DNA from: Streptomyces caniscabiei
GTDB lineage: Bacteria > Actinomycetota > Actinomycetes > Streptomycetales > Streptomycetaceae
Direction of reading: 5' to 3'
Length of the DNA stretch: 64,000 nt
NCBI RefSeq assembly: GCF_014930365.1
Contig: NZ_JABXWI010000012.1
Location: 47,044-111,043, forward strand
The stretch's first letter is position 1. Every line of letters begins with the position of its first letter. The translations under genes and the position numbers were made by a program. This document shows positions 42,840 to 51,400 of the stretch, one piece after another. The notes below the pieces were generated by a model. The model was not told the origin of the DNA, did not search any database, and saw nothing but the letters and a program-made list of their open reading frames with translations.

Positions 42840-42855
42840 CACGCCTGGGGCGGGA

Positions 42856-42887
42856 CGTTCATCGAACGTTTATGAGCGGCTGACAGT
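42856..42887 (+). promoter_or_regulatory. SARP box and afsS promoter
   Basis: Direct heptamers CGTTCAT (42856-42862) and CGTTTAT (42867-42873) are separated by 4 bases, the 11-bp period that SARP proteins bind. A possible -10 hexamer, GACAGT, starts 8 bases downstream (42882), the spacing expected of SARP-dependent promoters. This is the likely AfsR site controlling afsS. Confidence 0.75.
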
Positions 42888-42959
42888 CTCAGGTCATCGA
42901 TCCGTCGCGTCGGGGGGCAGGCGGATCCACAGGGCCTCATGAATGACCCGAGGTCACTC

Positions 42960-43007
42960 GAAACGCCCGTTCGGCGACCCCCGGGGGAGTTGCCGAACGG
43001 GCGCTTC
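42960..43007. terminator. Hairpin between afsR and afsS
   Basis: Arms 42960-42975 and 42992-43007 form a 16-bp stem with one mismatch (GAAACGCCCGTTCGGC and GCCGAACGGGCGCTTC). It lies downstream of the afsS promoter and 38 bases before the afsS ATG, so it may be an attenuator or leader structure, or an incomplete terminator for afsR. Confidence 0.6.
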
Positions 43008-43045
43008 CGCCGAGAAACACCGCTCACTCACGGGGAGTTCCAGCT

Positions 43046-43240
43046 ATGAGCGACAAGAAGAAGCAGGACCCGGAGATCACCACGATGGACCAGCACACGC
43101 CCGCTCCGCCCGGCAAGGACGGCGCGATCACCCCGCTGGACCAGCACACGCCGGCCCCGCCGAGCGAGGACCCGGAGATCACCATGATGGACCAGCACAC
43201 GCCGGCTCCGCCCGCCCTGGACCTGGGCGGCAAGAAGTAG
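43046..43240 (+). CDS. afsS: AfsS-type small regulatory repeat protein
   Basis: 64 residues, matching the 63-residue AfsS of S. coelicolor (a small, sigma-factor-like activator of secondary metabolism). It carries three tandem repeats of the pattern (E/A)IT-x-x-DQHTPAPP at residues about 10-22, 27-38 and 44-56. The S. coelicolor repeat has DNHMPAPP; here it is DQHTPAPP, a notable substitution. It follows afsR by 206 bases with its own SARP promoter, exactly as in the known locus. GGGGAG precedes the ATG. The mechanism of AfsS is not established. Confidence 0.9.
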   Translation: MSDKKKQDPEITTMDQHTPAPPGKDGAITPLDQHTPAPPSEDPEITMMDQHTPAPPALDLGGKK

Positions 43241-43344
43241 ACCTTTGCCCGACGGGGATCGGCCGCGGTGGCGCGGAGGGGGAGCCACCGCGGCCGAGGC
43301 ATGTCCGGTGGCCGGTTCCGGCACCATCGAGGAAGGGGACCAGG

Positions 43345-43704
43345 ATGATCGCAGCGCGTGTCGGATCCGGTGCCTCCGTCGTCGCACGGCCGGAGAGGAC
43401 CCCGCCCGCGCTGCGCGCGGCCCTGGAACAGGTCGCCCCGCATCGCGTGGGCGAGATGGAACGGCAGAAGGACGAGGCCATCACCCTGGCGGCCCGCACG
43501 GGCAGCCTCGGCCCGATCACCCGGTTCCTCGACACCTGGGCCGTGGCGGTCGAGATCGCCCGCGTCCCGGCCGCCGCCGAGCGCCTGCGCACCGCCGAGC
43601 ACACCGCACGCACCGTGGCCCCCGACGACCCCGCCTGGCGCGAGGCCATGAACGAGATCCACGCCCTCCACACAGCGGCGCGGGAGTCACTGAGCAGCGA
43701 CTGA
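43345..43704 (+). CDS. Hypothetical protein, DUF6247-like
   Basis: 119 residues, helical. PPALRAALEQVAPHRVGEME and LGPITRFLDTWAVAVEIAR resemble the DUF6247 family of small actinomycete proteins, which sit near signalling genes; this is a moderate-confidence match. It follows afsS by 104 bases on the same strand and may be its downstream partner in the cluster. ATG with GGAAGGGG upstream. No membrane or export features. Confidence 0.65.
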   Translation: MIAARVGSGASVVARPERTPPALRAALEQVAPHRVGEMERQKDEAITLAARTGSLGPITRFLDTWAVAVEIARVPAAAERLRTAEHTARTVAPDDPAWREAMNEIHALHTAARESLSSD

Positions 43705-43724
43705 TCGGAAGCCGGACGACGGCT

Positions 43725-43975
43725 GGGCGGCGGCCAAGCAGGGACTGAGCAGCGGCCGGGCGGCGGCCAAGCGGAGACTGCGCAGCGGCCGGGCGGCAAC
43801 CGCACGACAGGAGGGCGGCAGTTGAGCCGAGACCGGGTCCCACCGGCCCAACCACTCCCGCACCTCCACCCCCGCCCGACCACTCCCGAACGACCACCCC
43901 CACCAGGCCACCCCACCCGGCCGCCCCCACCAGGCCGCCCCCACCAGGCCGCCCCCGCGCCTCTACCCCCGCCCC
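43725..43975. repeat. Intergenic repeats: 33-bp direct repeat and C-rich 15-bp units
   Basis: Two 33-bp units (core GGGCGGCGGCCAAGC) at 43725-43757 and 43758-43790, then a partial third, followed by CACCAGGCCGCCCC-like units near 43910-43950. They lie between convergent genes. No gene was seen. Confidence 0.65.
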
Positions 43976-45676
43976 TCACCACCCCCGCAACTCCCCCTTC
44001 ACCACCTTCCCGCTCGCGTTCCGCGGCAGCTCGCCCACGAAGGTCACCGACCGCGGCACCTTGTAGTTGGCCATCTCCCGGCGGGACCACGCGATGAGGT
44101 CATCGGCGGTCACCAGGGAGTCGGGGCGGCGGACGACGAACGCCCTGCCGACCTCGCCGAGGCGGGGGTCGGGGACGCCGACGACCGCCACGTCCGCGAC
44201 ATCGGGGTGGAGGCCGAGGAGTTGCTCGATCTCCGCGGGATACGCGTTGAAGCCGCCGACGATGAACATGTCCTTGAGGCGGTCGGTGATCCGCAGGTTG
44301 CCGTCCTCGTCCAGCACGCCGATGTCGCCGGTGCGCAGCCAGCCGTCGGCGGTGACCGCGCGGGCGGTCTCGGCGGGGTCCTCGAAGTAGCCGCGCATCA
44401 CGTTGAAGCCGCGGACGAGCACCTCCCCGGGCGCACCGGCCGGCAGGGGGGAGCCCAGCGGATCGACGACGCGCACCTCAGTCCCGGGGACCGCCCGGCC
44501 GGACGTCGACGCGATCACCGACGGCTCGTCGCCGCGCCGGCACATCGTGACGATGCCGGACGCCTCGGACAGGCCGTACGCGGTCAGCACGGTGTCGACG
44601 CGGAGTTCGGCCCGCAGCCGTTCGACGAGCCGGAGCGGGACCACCGCCGCGCCCGTCACCACCAGCCGCAGCGCGCTCAGGTCGTAGTCGTCGCGGGCGG
44701 GGTGGTCCAGGAGGGACTGGTGGAGGGTCGGCGGGCCGGGCAGGACCGAGACCCGCTCGGCCGCCACGTTGGCCATCGCCGTCTCCACGTTGAACACCGG
44801 CTGCGGGATCATCGTCGCGCCCCGCATCAGGCAGGCGATCACCCCGGCCTTGTAGCCGAAGGTGTGGAAGAACGGGTTCACGATCAGATAGCGGTCGCCC
44901 TGCCGGAGCCCGGCCAGCTCGCTCCACACCTCGTACGCGCGCAGGGTCTGCGCATGGGTGATCACCGCGCCCTTGGGGCGGCCGGTCGTGCCGGAGGTGA
45001 AGATGATGTCGGACGGGGAGTCGCCCGTCAGCCGGTCGGAGCGGGCCCGCACCTCCTGCGCGGTCACCCCGTCGCCGCTCGCGAGGAAGTCCTTCCAGGT
45101 GCGGAAGTCGGCGGGGGCGTCGTCCGAGAGCACCACCGCCTGCTCCAGATGCGGGAGTCCGGGCAGCGGCCCCGGCCGTCCGCACACGCTGCCGGCCCCC
45201 GGCGCCCGCAGCCGCCCGCCGTCCGCGCCCGCCGCGCGCCGGAGCGAGGCCACGTACGAGGTGCCGAGGAAGGTGCCGGTGACGAACAGCAGCTTCGCCC
45301 GGCTGCGCGCCAGCACATCCGCGGCCTCACCGCCCTTGAAGCGGGTGTTCAGCGGGACGAGGACCGCGCCCGCCGAGACCGCGCCGAGCGCGGCGACGAT
45401 CCAGTCGAGGGAGTTCGGGGCCCAGAGGGCGACCCGGTCGCCGACCCGCACCCCGTTCGCGACGCACGCCGCCGCCGCGCGCTCCACCCGGGCGCCCAGC
45501 TCCGCGTACGACACCCGGGTACGTCCGTCGACGACGGCCTCGACCCCGGCGTACCGCCGGGCCGCCGCGCGGACCAGCCCGGCGACGGTCCCCCACTCCA
45601 GGTCACCGCGCCTCCCGACCAGGTCACCGCGCGGCCCCTCCCGGTCACCGCGCCGTCCCTCCATGTCACCGCTCAC
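43976..45676 (-). CDS. FadD3-like acyl-CoA synthetase
   Basis: 566-residue AMP-forming acyl-CoA ligase. IFTSGTTGRPKGAVITHAQ is the P-loop-like ATP motif, LTAYGLSEASG the A5 motif, and GWLRTGDIG the adenylate hinge. LKDMFIVGGFNAYPAEIEQLL is also typical, and the catalytic Lys lies in RNASGKVVKGEL. It resembles FadD3-type ligases that activate bicyclic or alicyclic acids in steroid catabolism; the exact acid is unknown. GTG 45676 is chosen because GGAGG is 6 bases upstream. The N-terminal 30 residues are Arg/Gly/Asp-rich and encoded by tandem repeats. Operator F1 lies upstream. Confidence 0.9.
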   Translation of the reverse strand: MSGDMEGRRGDREGPRGDLVGRRGDLEWGTVAGLVRAAARRYAGVEAVVDGRTRVSYAELGARVERAAAACVANGVRVGDRVALWAPNSLDWIVAALGAVSAGAVLVPLNTRFKGGEAADVLARSRAKLLFVTGTFLGTSYVASLRRAAGADGGRLRAPGAGSVCGRPGPLPGLPHLEQAVVLSDDAPADFRTWKDFLASGDGVTAQEVRARSDRLTGDSPSDIIFTSGTTGRPKGAVITHAQTLRAYEVWSELAGLRQGDRYLIVNPFFHTFGYKAGVIACLMRGATMIPQPVFNVETAMANVAAERVSVLPGPPTLHQSLLDHPARDDYDLSALRLVVTGAAVVPLRLVERLRAELRVDTVLTAYGLSEASGIVTMCRRGDEPSVIASTSGRAVPGTEVRVVDPLGSPLPAGAPGEVLVRGFNVMRGYFEDPAETARAVTADGWLRTGDIGVLDEDGNLRITDRLKDMFIVGGFNAYPAEIEQLLGLHPDVADVAVVGVPDPRLGEVGRAFVVRRPDSLVTADDLIAWSRREMANYKVPRSVTFVGELPRNASGKVVKGELRGW

Positions 45677-45737
45677 AGCAGGCCTCCGTACCCGAGAACC
45701 GGTGTTCAAGCGCCCGATCGTCAGCCGGACATCCGTA

Positions 45738-45754
45738 GCTGACTGTCCGTCAGA
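45738..45754. promoter_or_regulatory. Palindromic operator, site F1
   Basis: G-CTGACT-GTC-CGTCAG-A, 62 bases upstream of the acyl-CoA ligase start. With F2 it forms a mirrored pair. Confidence 0.75.
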
Positions 45755-45764
45755 TTAGCTGTAC

Positions 45765-45781
45765 CCTGACGGACTGTCAGC
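45765..45781. promoter_or_regulatory. Palindromic operator, site F2
   Basis: C-CTGACG-GAC-TGTCAG-C, 58 bases before the thiolase-like start. F1 and F2 centres are 27 bases apart. F1 and F2 are themselves reverse complements (15 of 16 positions), so the divergent promoters are symmetric. Confidence 0.75.
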
Positions 45782-45838
45782 AGCCGAACAGGCCCTGTGC
45801 GGAGGTGCGCTCCGCCACCCGGTGCGGAGGTGTGCCTC

Positions 45839-46987
45839 ATGGCCGTGCTCAAGGACGCGACAGCGATCGTCGGCATCGGGCAGACCCCCTTCGCCAAGCA
45901 ACTCCCCGAAACTGAGCGGGCGTTGGCATGCCGGTCGATCCTCGCCGCCCTCGACGACGCCGGGATCGCGCCGGACGAGGTCGACGCGCTCGCCTCGTAC
46001 ACGATGGAGGAGACGGACGAGGTCGAGGTGGCGAAGGCGCTCGGCCTCGGCGACCTCACCTTCTTCAGCAAGGTCGGCTACGGCGGCGGCGGTTCGTGCG
46101 CCACGGTCGCGCATCTCGCCGCCGCGATCGCCACCGGCCAGGCCACGGTCGGGGTCGCCTGGCGGTCCCGCAAACGCGGCTCCGGCCCCCGCCCGTGGAA
46201 GAACACCACGGTCCAACTCCCCACCCCGGCCCAGTGGACCCGCCCCTACGGCCTGCTGCGGCCCGCCGACGAGATAGCCATGCTGGCCCGCCGCCACATG
46301 CACGAGTACGGCACCACCCGCGACCACCTCTTCAACGTGGCCCTCGCCTGCCGCAACCGGGCGAACCAGAACCCCGCCGCGATCATGTACGAGCGCCCGC
46401 TGACCCGGGAGATGTACATGAACTCCCGCTGGATCAGCGAACCCCTCTGCCTCTTCGACAACTGCCTGGAGACCGACGGGGCGTTGGCCTGCGTCGTGGT
46501 CTCCGCCGAGCGCGCCCGCGACTGCCGCCGGACCCCCGTCTACGTCCACTCCGCCGCCCAGGGCCTGCCGGCCCAGCACCACGGCATGGTCAACTACTGG
46601 AACGACGACCCGCTGACCGGCCCCGCCTGGACCGCCGCCCGGCACCTCTGGAAGCACGCCGACGTCACCCCGGACGACGTCGACGTCGCCCAGATCTACG
46701 ACGCGTTCACCGCCCTGATCCCGCTGTCGCTGGAGGGGTACGGCTTCTGCGCGCGCGGCGAGGGCGGCGCGTTCACCGAGGGCGGCGCCCTGGAGACCGG
46801 CGGCCGGCTCCCCCTGAACACCTCCGGGGGCGGCCTCAGCGAGGCCTATGTGCACGGCTTCAACCTGATCAACGAGGGCGTCCGGCAACTGCGCGGCACG
46901 AGCACCGCCCAGGTGCCCGGCGCGGCGACCTGTCTGGTCACGGCGGGCGAAGGGGTACCGACCTCCGCGCTGCTGCTGAGGAACTGA
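45839..46987 (+). CDS. Thiolase-like lipid-transfer protein (Ltp2-like)
   Basis: 382 residues of the SCP-x/thiolase-like superfamily. GIGQTPFAKQ, FFSKVGYGGGGSCATVAHLAAAI and the C-terminal NTSGGGLSEAYVHG are typical of the non-classical lipid-transfer thiolases. Together with a DUF35 protein, which follows directly, Ltp2-type enzymes act as retro-aldolases that release propionyl- or acetyl-CoA from a steroid side chain (established in mycobacteria). The role here, in another acid, is inferred. ATG with GGAGG 8 bases upstream. A near-duplicate TGCGGAGGTGCGC lies just before it. Confidence 0.87.
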   Translation: MAVLKDATAIVGIGQTPFAKQLPETERALACRSILAALDDAGIAPDEVDALASYTMEETDEVEVAKALGLGDLTFFSKVGYGGGGSCATVAHLAAAIATGQATVGVAWRSRKRGSGPRPWKNTTVQLPTPAQWTRPYGLLRPADEIAMLARRHMHEYGTTRDHLFNVALACRNRANQNPAAIMYERPLTREMYMNSRWISEPLCLFDNCLETDGALACVVVSAERARDCRRTPVYVHSAAQGLPAQHHGMVNYWNDDPLTGPAWTAARHLWKHADVTPDDVDVAQIYDAFTALIPLSLEGYGFCARGEGGAFTEGGALETGGRLPLNTSGGGLSEAYVHGFNLINEGVRQLRGTSTAQVPGAATCLVTAGEGVPTSALLLRN

Positions 46988-46999
46988 GGAGTCGAGGAC

Positions 47000-47416
47000 A
47001 TGCTGACACCGGTGGTGGACGACGACGGCGCCCCCTTCTGGGAGTACGCCGCGCGGGGCGAACTGCGGATCCAGGCGTGCGCCGACTGCGGCGAACTCCG
47101 CTTCCCGCCACGCCCCTGCTGCCCGCACTGCCGCTCCTTCGCGGCCGAGTGGCGCCGGGTCTCGGGGCGGGGCCGGATCTGGTCGTACGTCCGCCCGCAC
47201 CCACCGCTCCTCCCCGACTACGCCGAGCAGGCCCCGTACCACGTCGTCCTCGTCGAGCTGGCCGACGCGCCCCGCATCCGCCTGGTCGGCAGCCTGGTGA
47301 GCGGGCCGGGCGCCCGCCTGGACTCGGTACCGGCCGAGCGGATCCGGATCGGCGCGCGGGTGCAGGTGGTGTTCACCTCCACCGGCCTGCCCCAATGGGT
47401 GCTGGAGCGGCCGTGA
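47000..47416 (+). CDS. DUF35/OB-fold zinc-ribbon acyl-CoA-associated protein
   Basis: 138 residues. Two C-x-x-C pairs (CADC, and CPHC in PPRPCCPHCRSF) form a rubredoxin-like zinc ribbon, followed by an OB-fold domain (RGRIWSYVRPHPPL and VQVVFTSTGLPQW). DUF35 proteins bind acyl-CoA and pair with thiolase-like enzymes, as ChsH2 does with Ltp2. It starts 12 bases after the thiolase-like gene and overlaps the following gene by GTGA. This makes a tight operon and a predicted aldolase complex. Confidence 0.9.
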   Translation: MLTPVVDDDGAPFWEYAARGELRIQACADCGELRFPPRPCCPHCRSFAAEWRRVSGRGRIWSYVRPHPPLLPDYAEQAPYHVVLVELADAPRIRLVGSLVSGPGARLDSVPAERIRIGARVQVVFTSTGLPQWVLERP

Positions 47417-48192
47417 CCCTGCGCACGACGACGGACAAGGCGACGGGCGTGGCCCTGCTGACCCTGGACCGCCCGGAGCGACTGAACGCGATCGATCTGC
47501 CGACGGCCGAGCAACTCACCTGCTTCTGGCAGGAGTCGAGATACGACGACGCGGTACGGGCGGTCGTCGTGACCGGCGCGGGTGAGCGCGCCTTCTGCAC
47601 GGGCCTCGACCGGGACGCGGCGGGAGCCGTCCCGCAGCCGAACTCCCCGTACACGATCGAGGATCCCCTCCTCAGGATCGGCCCGAAGTCCAACGACTGC
47701 TGGAAACCGCTGATCGCGGCCGTGAACGGCATGGCCTGCGGCGGGGCCTTCTATCTGCTGGGCGAGGCGGAGTTCCTCGTCGCCGACCCCGCCGCCACCT
47801 TCTTCGACCCCCACACCAGCTACGGCATGGTCAGCGCCTTCGAGTCGATCCTGATGGCCCAGCGCATGCCGTACGGGGAGGCCACCCGCATGGCGCTGCT
47901 GGGCACCGCCGAGCGGATGTCGGCCCGGCGGGCGCACGAGGTGGGGCTGGTGTCGGAGGTGACGGAACCCGGCGAGTCGGTCGCCGCGGCCGTGCGGTGC
48001 GCTGAGATCGTCGCCGCGTGTCCGACGGAGGCCGTCCAGGGCACGGTACGGGCCTGCTGGGCGGCACGGGAGGCGACACGAACACACGCACTCGCGTACG
48101 CCCCGCACCTGATCTCACTGGGCAACCAACCGCGGCGACAACAAGAGGAGTTGTTCGCATCGCGGCGGCAGAGTGGACATCGGACGCGATGA
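47413..48192 (+). CDS. Enoyl-CoA hydratase/isomerase family protein
   Basis: 259-residue crotonase-fold enzyme. LDRPERLNAIDLP, CTGLDRDA (with an oxyanion-hole pattern), NGMACGGAFYLLG and FFDPHTSYGMVSAFE are conserved family blocks. It would hydrate a trans-2-enoyl-CoA, supplying substrate to the Ltp-like/DUF35 pair. GTG start overlaps the DUF35 stop. Together with the ligase, this is an activation, hydration and aldol-cleavage route under the F1/F2 operators. Confidence 0.92.
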   Translation: MTLRTTTDKATGVALLTLDRPERLNAIDLPTAEQLTCFWQESRYDDAVRAVVVTGAGERAFCTGLDRDAAGAVPQPNSPYTIEDPLLRIGPKSNDCWKPLIAAVNGMACGGAFYLLGEAEFLVADPAATFFDPHTSYGMVSAFESILMAQRMPYGEATRMALLGTAERMSARRAHEVGLVSEVTEPGESVAAAVRCAEIVAACPTEAVQGTVRACWAAREATRTHALAYAPHLISLGNQPRRQQEELFASRRQSGHRTR

Positions 48193-48405
48193 GGAGGGAC
48201 ACCTTGAATCACGGACAATTCGCGAATGAAACGTGAACTGTTTCACACGCCGGGTTCACTTGATTGTGTCACTCATGAACTTTGTCCCCATGTGAGTCTC
48301 TGGTTAAGAGGCTGGAGTTGCTCGTATGTTGCGACCTGATCGCTCGACCTCTTGATCGCACATATCCAGTCATAGCTCGACGCCGTTCGGCGGGGGATAA
48401 AACAT
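48193..48405. other. AT-richer promoter region of the LamG gene
   Basis: 213 bases, clearly poorer in GC than the neighbouring genes. A GAAACGTGAACTGTTTC hairpin-like element lies near 48226-48246, and GTTCACTTGATTGTGTCACT lies near 48254-48275. No GGAGG is seen close to the downstream start. Promoter boxes cannot be set with confidence. No gene seen. Confidence 0.5.
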
Positions 48406-51400
48406 ATGAATATTTACGGGGGAAGACGTCGGCTCCGCAGAGCCGGCGTGGTGCTTTCCGCAGCCCTGATGTTGGCGGCGAGCACATCGGAGGGCGCGAT
48501 GGCGGTGGCCGGCGGGAGTGCCGGCGCCTCTGCCGTCGACGCCGCCAGGACCGCCGCGTCCGCTGACACGGCCGGGGCGGCCGACGAGTCCGCCGAAGCC
48601 GAAGCGGGCGAGGACGCCAAGGCACTGGCCAAGGCCGCGCGCACGGGCAAGCCCGTGGAGATCACCTCGATGCGCGGTGAGAGCAGTGAGGTGTTCGCCA
48701 CTCCGGAGGGTCACCTGGAGGCCCGGGAGCACCTGCGACCGGTGCGGACGAGGGTGAACGGCGAGTGGCAGGACATCGACACCACGCTGGCGCGCGGCGC
48801 GAACGGCACCGTGGCACCCAAGGCCACCACCGTCGGGCTGACGTTCTCGGGCGGGGGTACCGACCCGCTTGTGCGCATGATCAAGAACGGCCGGGAACTC
48901 GCCTTGTCCTGGCCCGAGAAGCTGCCCGCTCCGGAACTGAGCGGGAACACCGTCACCTACCCGGACGTCCTGCCGGACGTGGACCTGCGCATGACGGCGC
49001 AGCAGGACGGCTTCACCCAGTTGCTGGTCGTCAAGTCGGCTGAGGCGGCGGCGAGTACGGAGCTGAACGAACTCCGTCTGGAACTGGACGCGGGCGGCAT
49101 GCGGGTCGAGGAGACCGACGGCGGCGGCCTGGCGGCGATCGACGAGGGCGCGGGAAGCGCGGTCTTCGAAGCCCCTCGCCCGGTGATGTGGGACTCCAGC
49201 GACCAGGCACCCGGCACCACGGAGGAGTCCTCGACGCGGCCCTCCGCCGGGAGCGCCTCGAAGGCGTCGGCGCGGTCCGCACCGCGCTCGGCCACCACGG
49301 GCACCACGACGACCGCCCTCACCGCCTCCGCCACCGCCGTCGAGGACGGCGCCGACGACCCGGAGACCAGCGCCGCGGAGTCGGCGAACGTGGCACCGGT
49401 GGGTGTGGACGTCCCCGCCGCGCAGGACGAGTTGGTGCTGACGCCCGACCGCGACGTGCTCCGGGGCAAGGACACGGTGTACCCCGTGTTCATCGACCCG
49501 CAGTGGTACTCCCCGAAGGCGTCGGCGTGGACGATGGCCTCCGAGTACTGGGCGTCGTCGCCGCAGTGGAAGTTCAACGGCGAGTCGGACGCGGGCCTCG
49601 GTTACTGCAACTGGGCCTACTGCGCGCCGCACGACACCAAGCGGCTCTTCTACCGCATCCCGACGTCGAAGTTCGCGGGCCGGACCGTGCTGCAGGCGGA
49701 GTTCGTGGTCCGCAACACCTGGTCGGCGTCCTGCTCCGACCGGAGCGTGGAACTGTGGCGCACCAAGGACATCTCCTCGTCGACGACCTGGAACTCGCAG
49801 AACGCCTCCGGCTTCTGGATCGACCACCTCAGGACGGCCTCCTTCGCCTACGGATACACCGGCTGCGCCGCGAAGGACGCCGAGTTCGACGTGAAGTCCG
49901 CGATCCAGTTGGCGGCGGACAAGAAGTGGTCGACGATGACCTTCGGCATGCGGGCGGCGAGCGAGTCCGACGCCTACGGCTGGAAGCGGTTCTCGGACGA
50001 CGCCTATCTGCGCGTGCAGTACAACCGGCCGCCGCCGCAGGTCAAGATGTCGCAGCTGGTCATGGAGTACGGCGGTACGTGCAAGAAGCCCGAGAACGCC
50101 GCGCGTGTGCGCTCCCTGGGCAAGATCTACGCGAACGACATCACCGACCCCGACGGTGACACCGTCAAGGTCGAGTTCGCGGCCAGCTGGGACACCGGTG
50201 ACGGCAAGGGCTCGGTGACCCGCTGGAGGTCGGGGCTGACGGGGGCGAAGAAGTCCGGCTCGGACTTCTCGATCACCCTGCCGTCCACCCTCCCCAAGAA
50301 CAAGACGATCAACTGGTACGTCCGTTCCTACGACGGGGCCCAGTCCTCGCCCTGGTCGTACACGGGTGACGCGACCTCCTGCTACTTCGTGTACGACACG
50401 AGCGTGCCGAAGGCCCCGACGATCTCCTCCAACATCTACCCGGCCTCCAACCCGGAGGACCCCGAGGACCCCTGGTACGACGGGGTGGGCCAGTACGGCA
50501 ACTTCGTGATCACCGGGGCCGTCTCCGACGTGACGAAGTACTGGTACGGCATCAACGGCGACCCGGTCTCCGCCAACACGGTCACCACCTCGGGCGGCGC
50601 GGCCAAGACGGTGCCGGTACTGCCGCTCAAGCCGGGCCTCAACACCTTCACCGCCCGCTCCTTCGACGCCGCCGGCAACGGCTCCGAGATCCGCACCTAC
50701 CAGTTCCGCGTCAAGGCCGGGCAGCTCGAACGCGCCAACTGGTCGATGGACGAGGCGGCCGGCGCCACCCAGGCGGCGGGCAGCGCACCCGAGCAGACCG
50801 CGATCCTGTACGGCGGCCCGACCCGGGACGTGGAGGGCAAGATCGGCAAGGCCGTGCAGTTCGACGGCGTCGACGACTACGCCGCCACCGACGTCGCCAC
50901 CATCAACACCGATGTGAGCTTCTCGGTGTCGGCGTGGGTGAAGCTGTCGGCGATGCCGTCCACCGGGGCGGTCGTCGCCTCCCAGCGAGGCAACAACGCG
51001 CCGGGCTTCGAGCTGTACTACTCCAAGGGCTACGACCGCTGGGTGTTCAACCAGTACAGCGCGGACACCACCAGCGCCACTCCCGTCCGGGCCATGCAGG
51101 CCGCCGCGGGCGGGGCCAAGGCCGGGGAGTGGACGCATCTGGTCGGTGTGTACGCCGCCGGTGAGCAGCAGCTGAAGCTGTTCGTCAACGGCACCCTGGC
51201 CGGCACCACGGCCTACAGCACGGCGTGGAACGCCCGGCGCGGCATGATGATCGGCGGCAGCCATCTGAACGGCGCCGTGACCTCGTTCTTCCCCGGGTCC
51301 ATCGACGAGGTGAGGACCTACGAGAAGCCGCTGTCGGCGGCCGAGGTGTCCACCCTCTACAGCGCGAACTCGATCGGCGCCGGCCGTCCGGCCCGAGCGG

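Noticed and set aside
43046..43240. Tandem-repeat peptide as a multicore RiPP precursor
   Set aside because: The repeats, length and position after an AfsR-type gene match AfsS. There is no modification enzyme next to it.
45928..47400. Extension of the enoyl-CoA hydratase frame upstream to 45928
   Set aside because: The upstream part is the third frame of the thiolase-like and DUF35 genes and is Arg-rich. The true start is GTG 47413, overlapping the DUF35 stop.
48193..48405. Possible tRNA or small RNA in the AT-richer gap
   Set aside because: No cloverleaf with TTC-loop or acceptor CCA was found. It looks like a promoter region.
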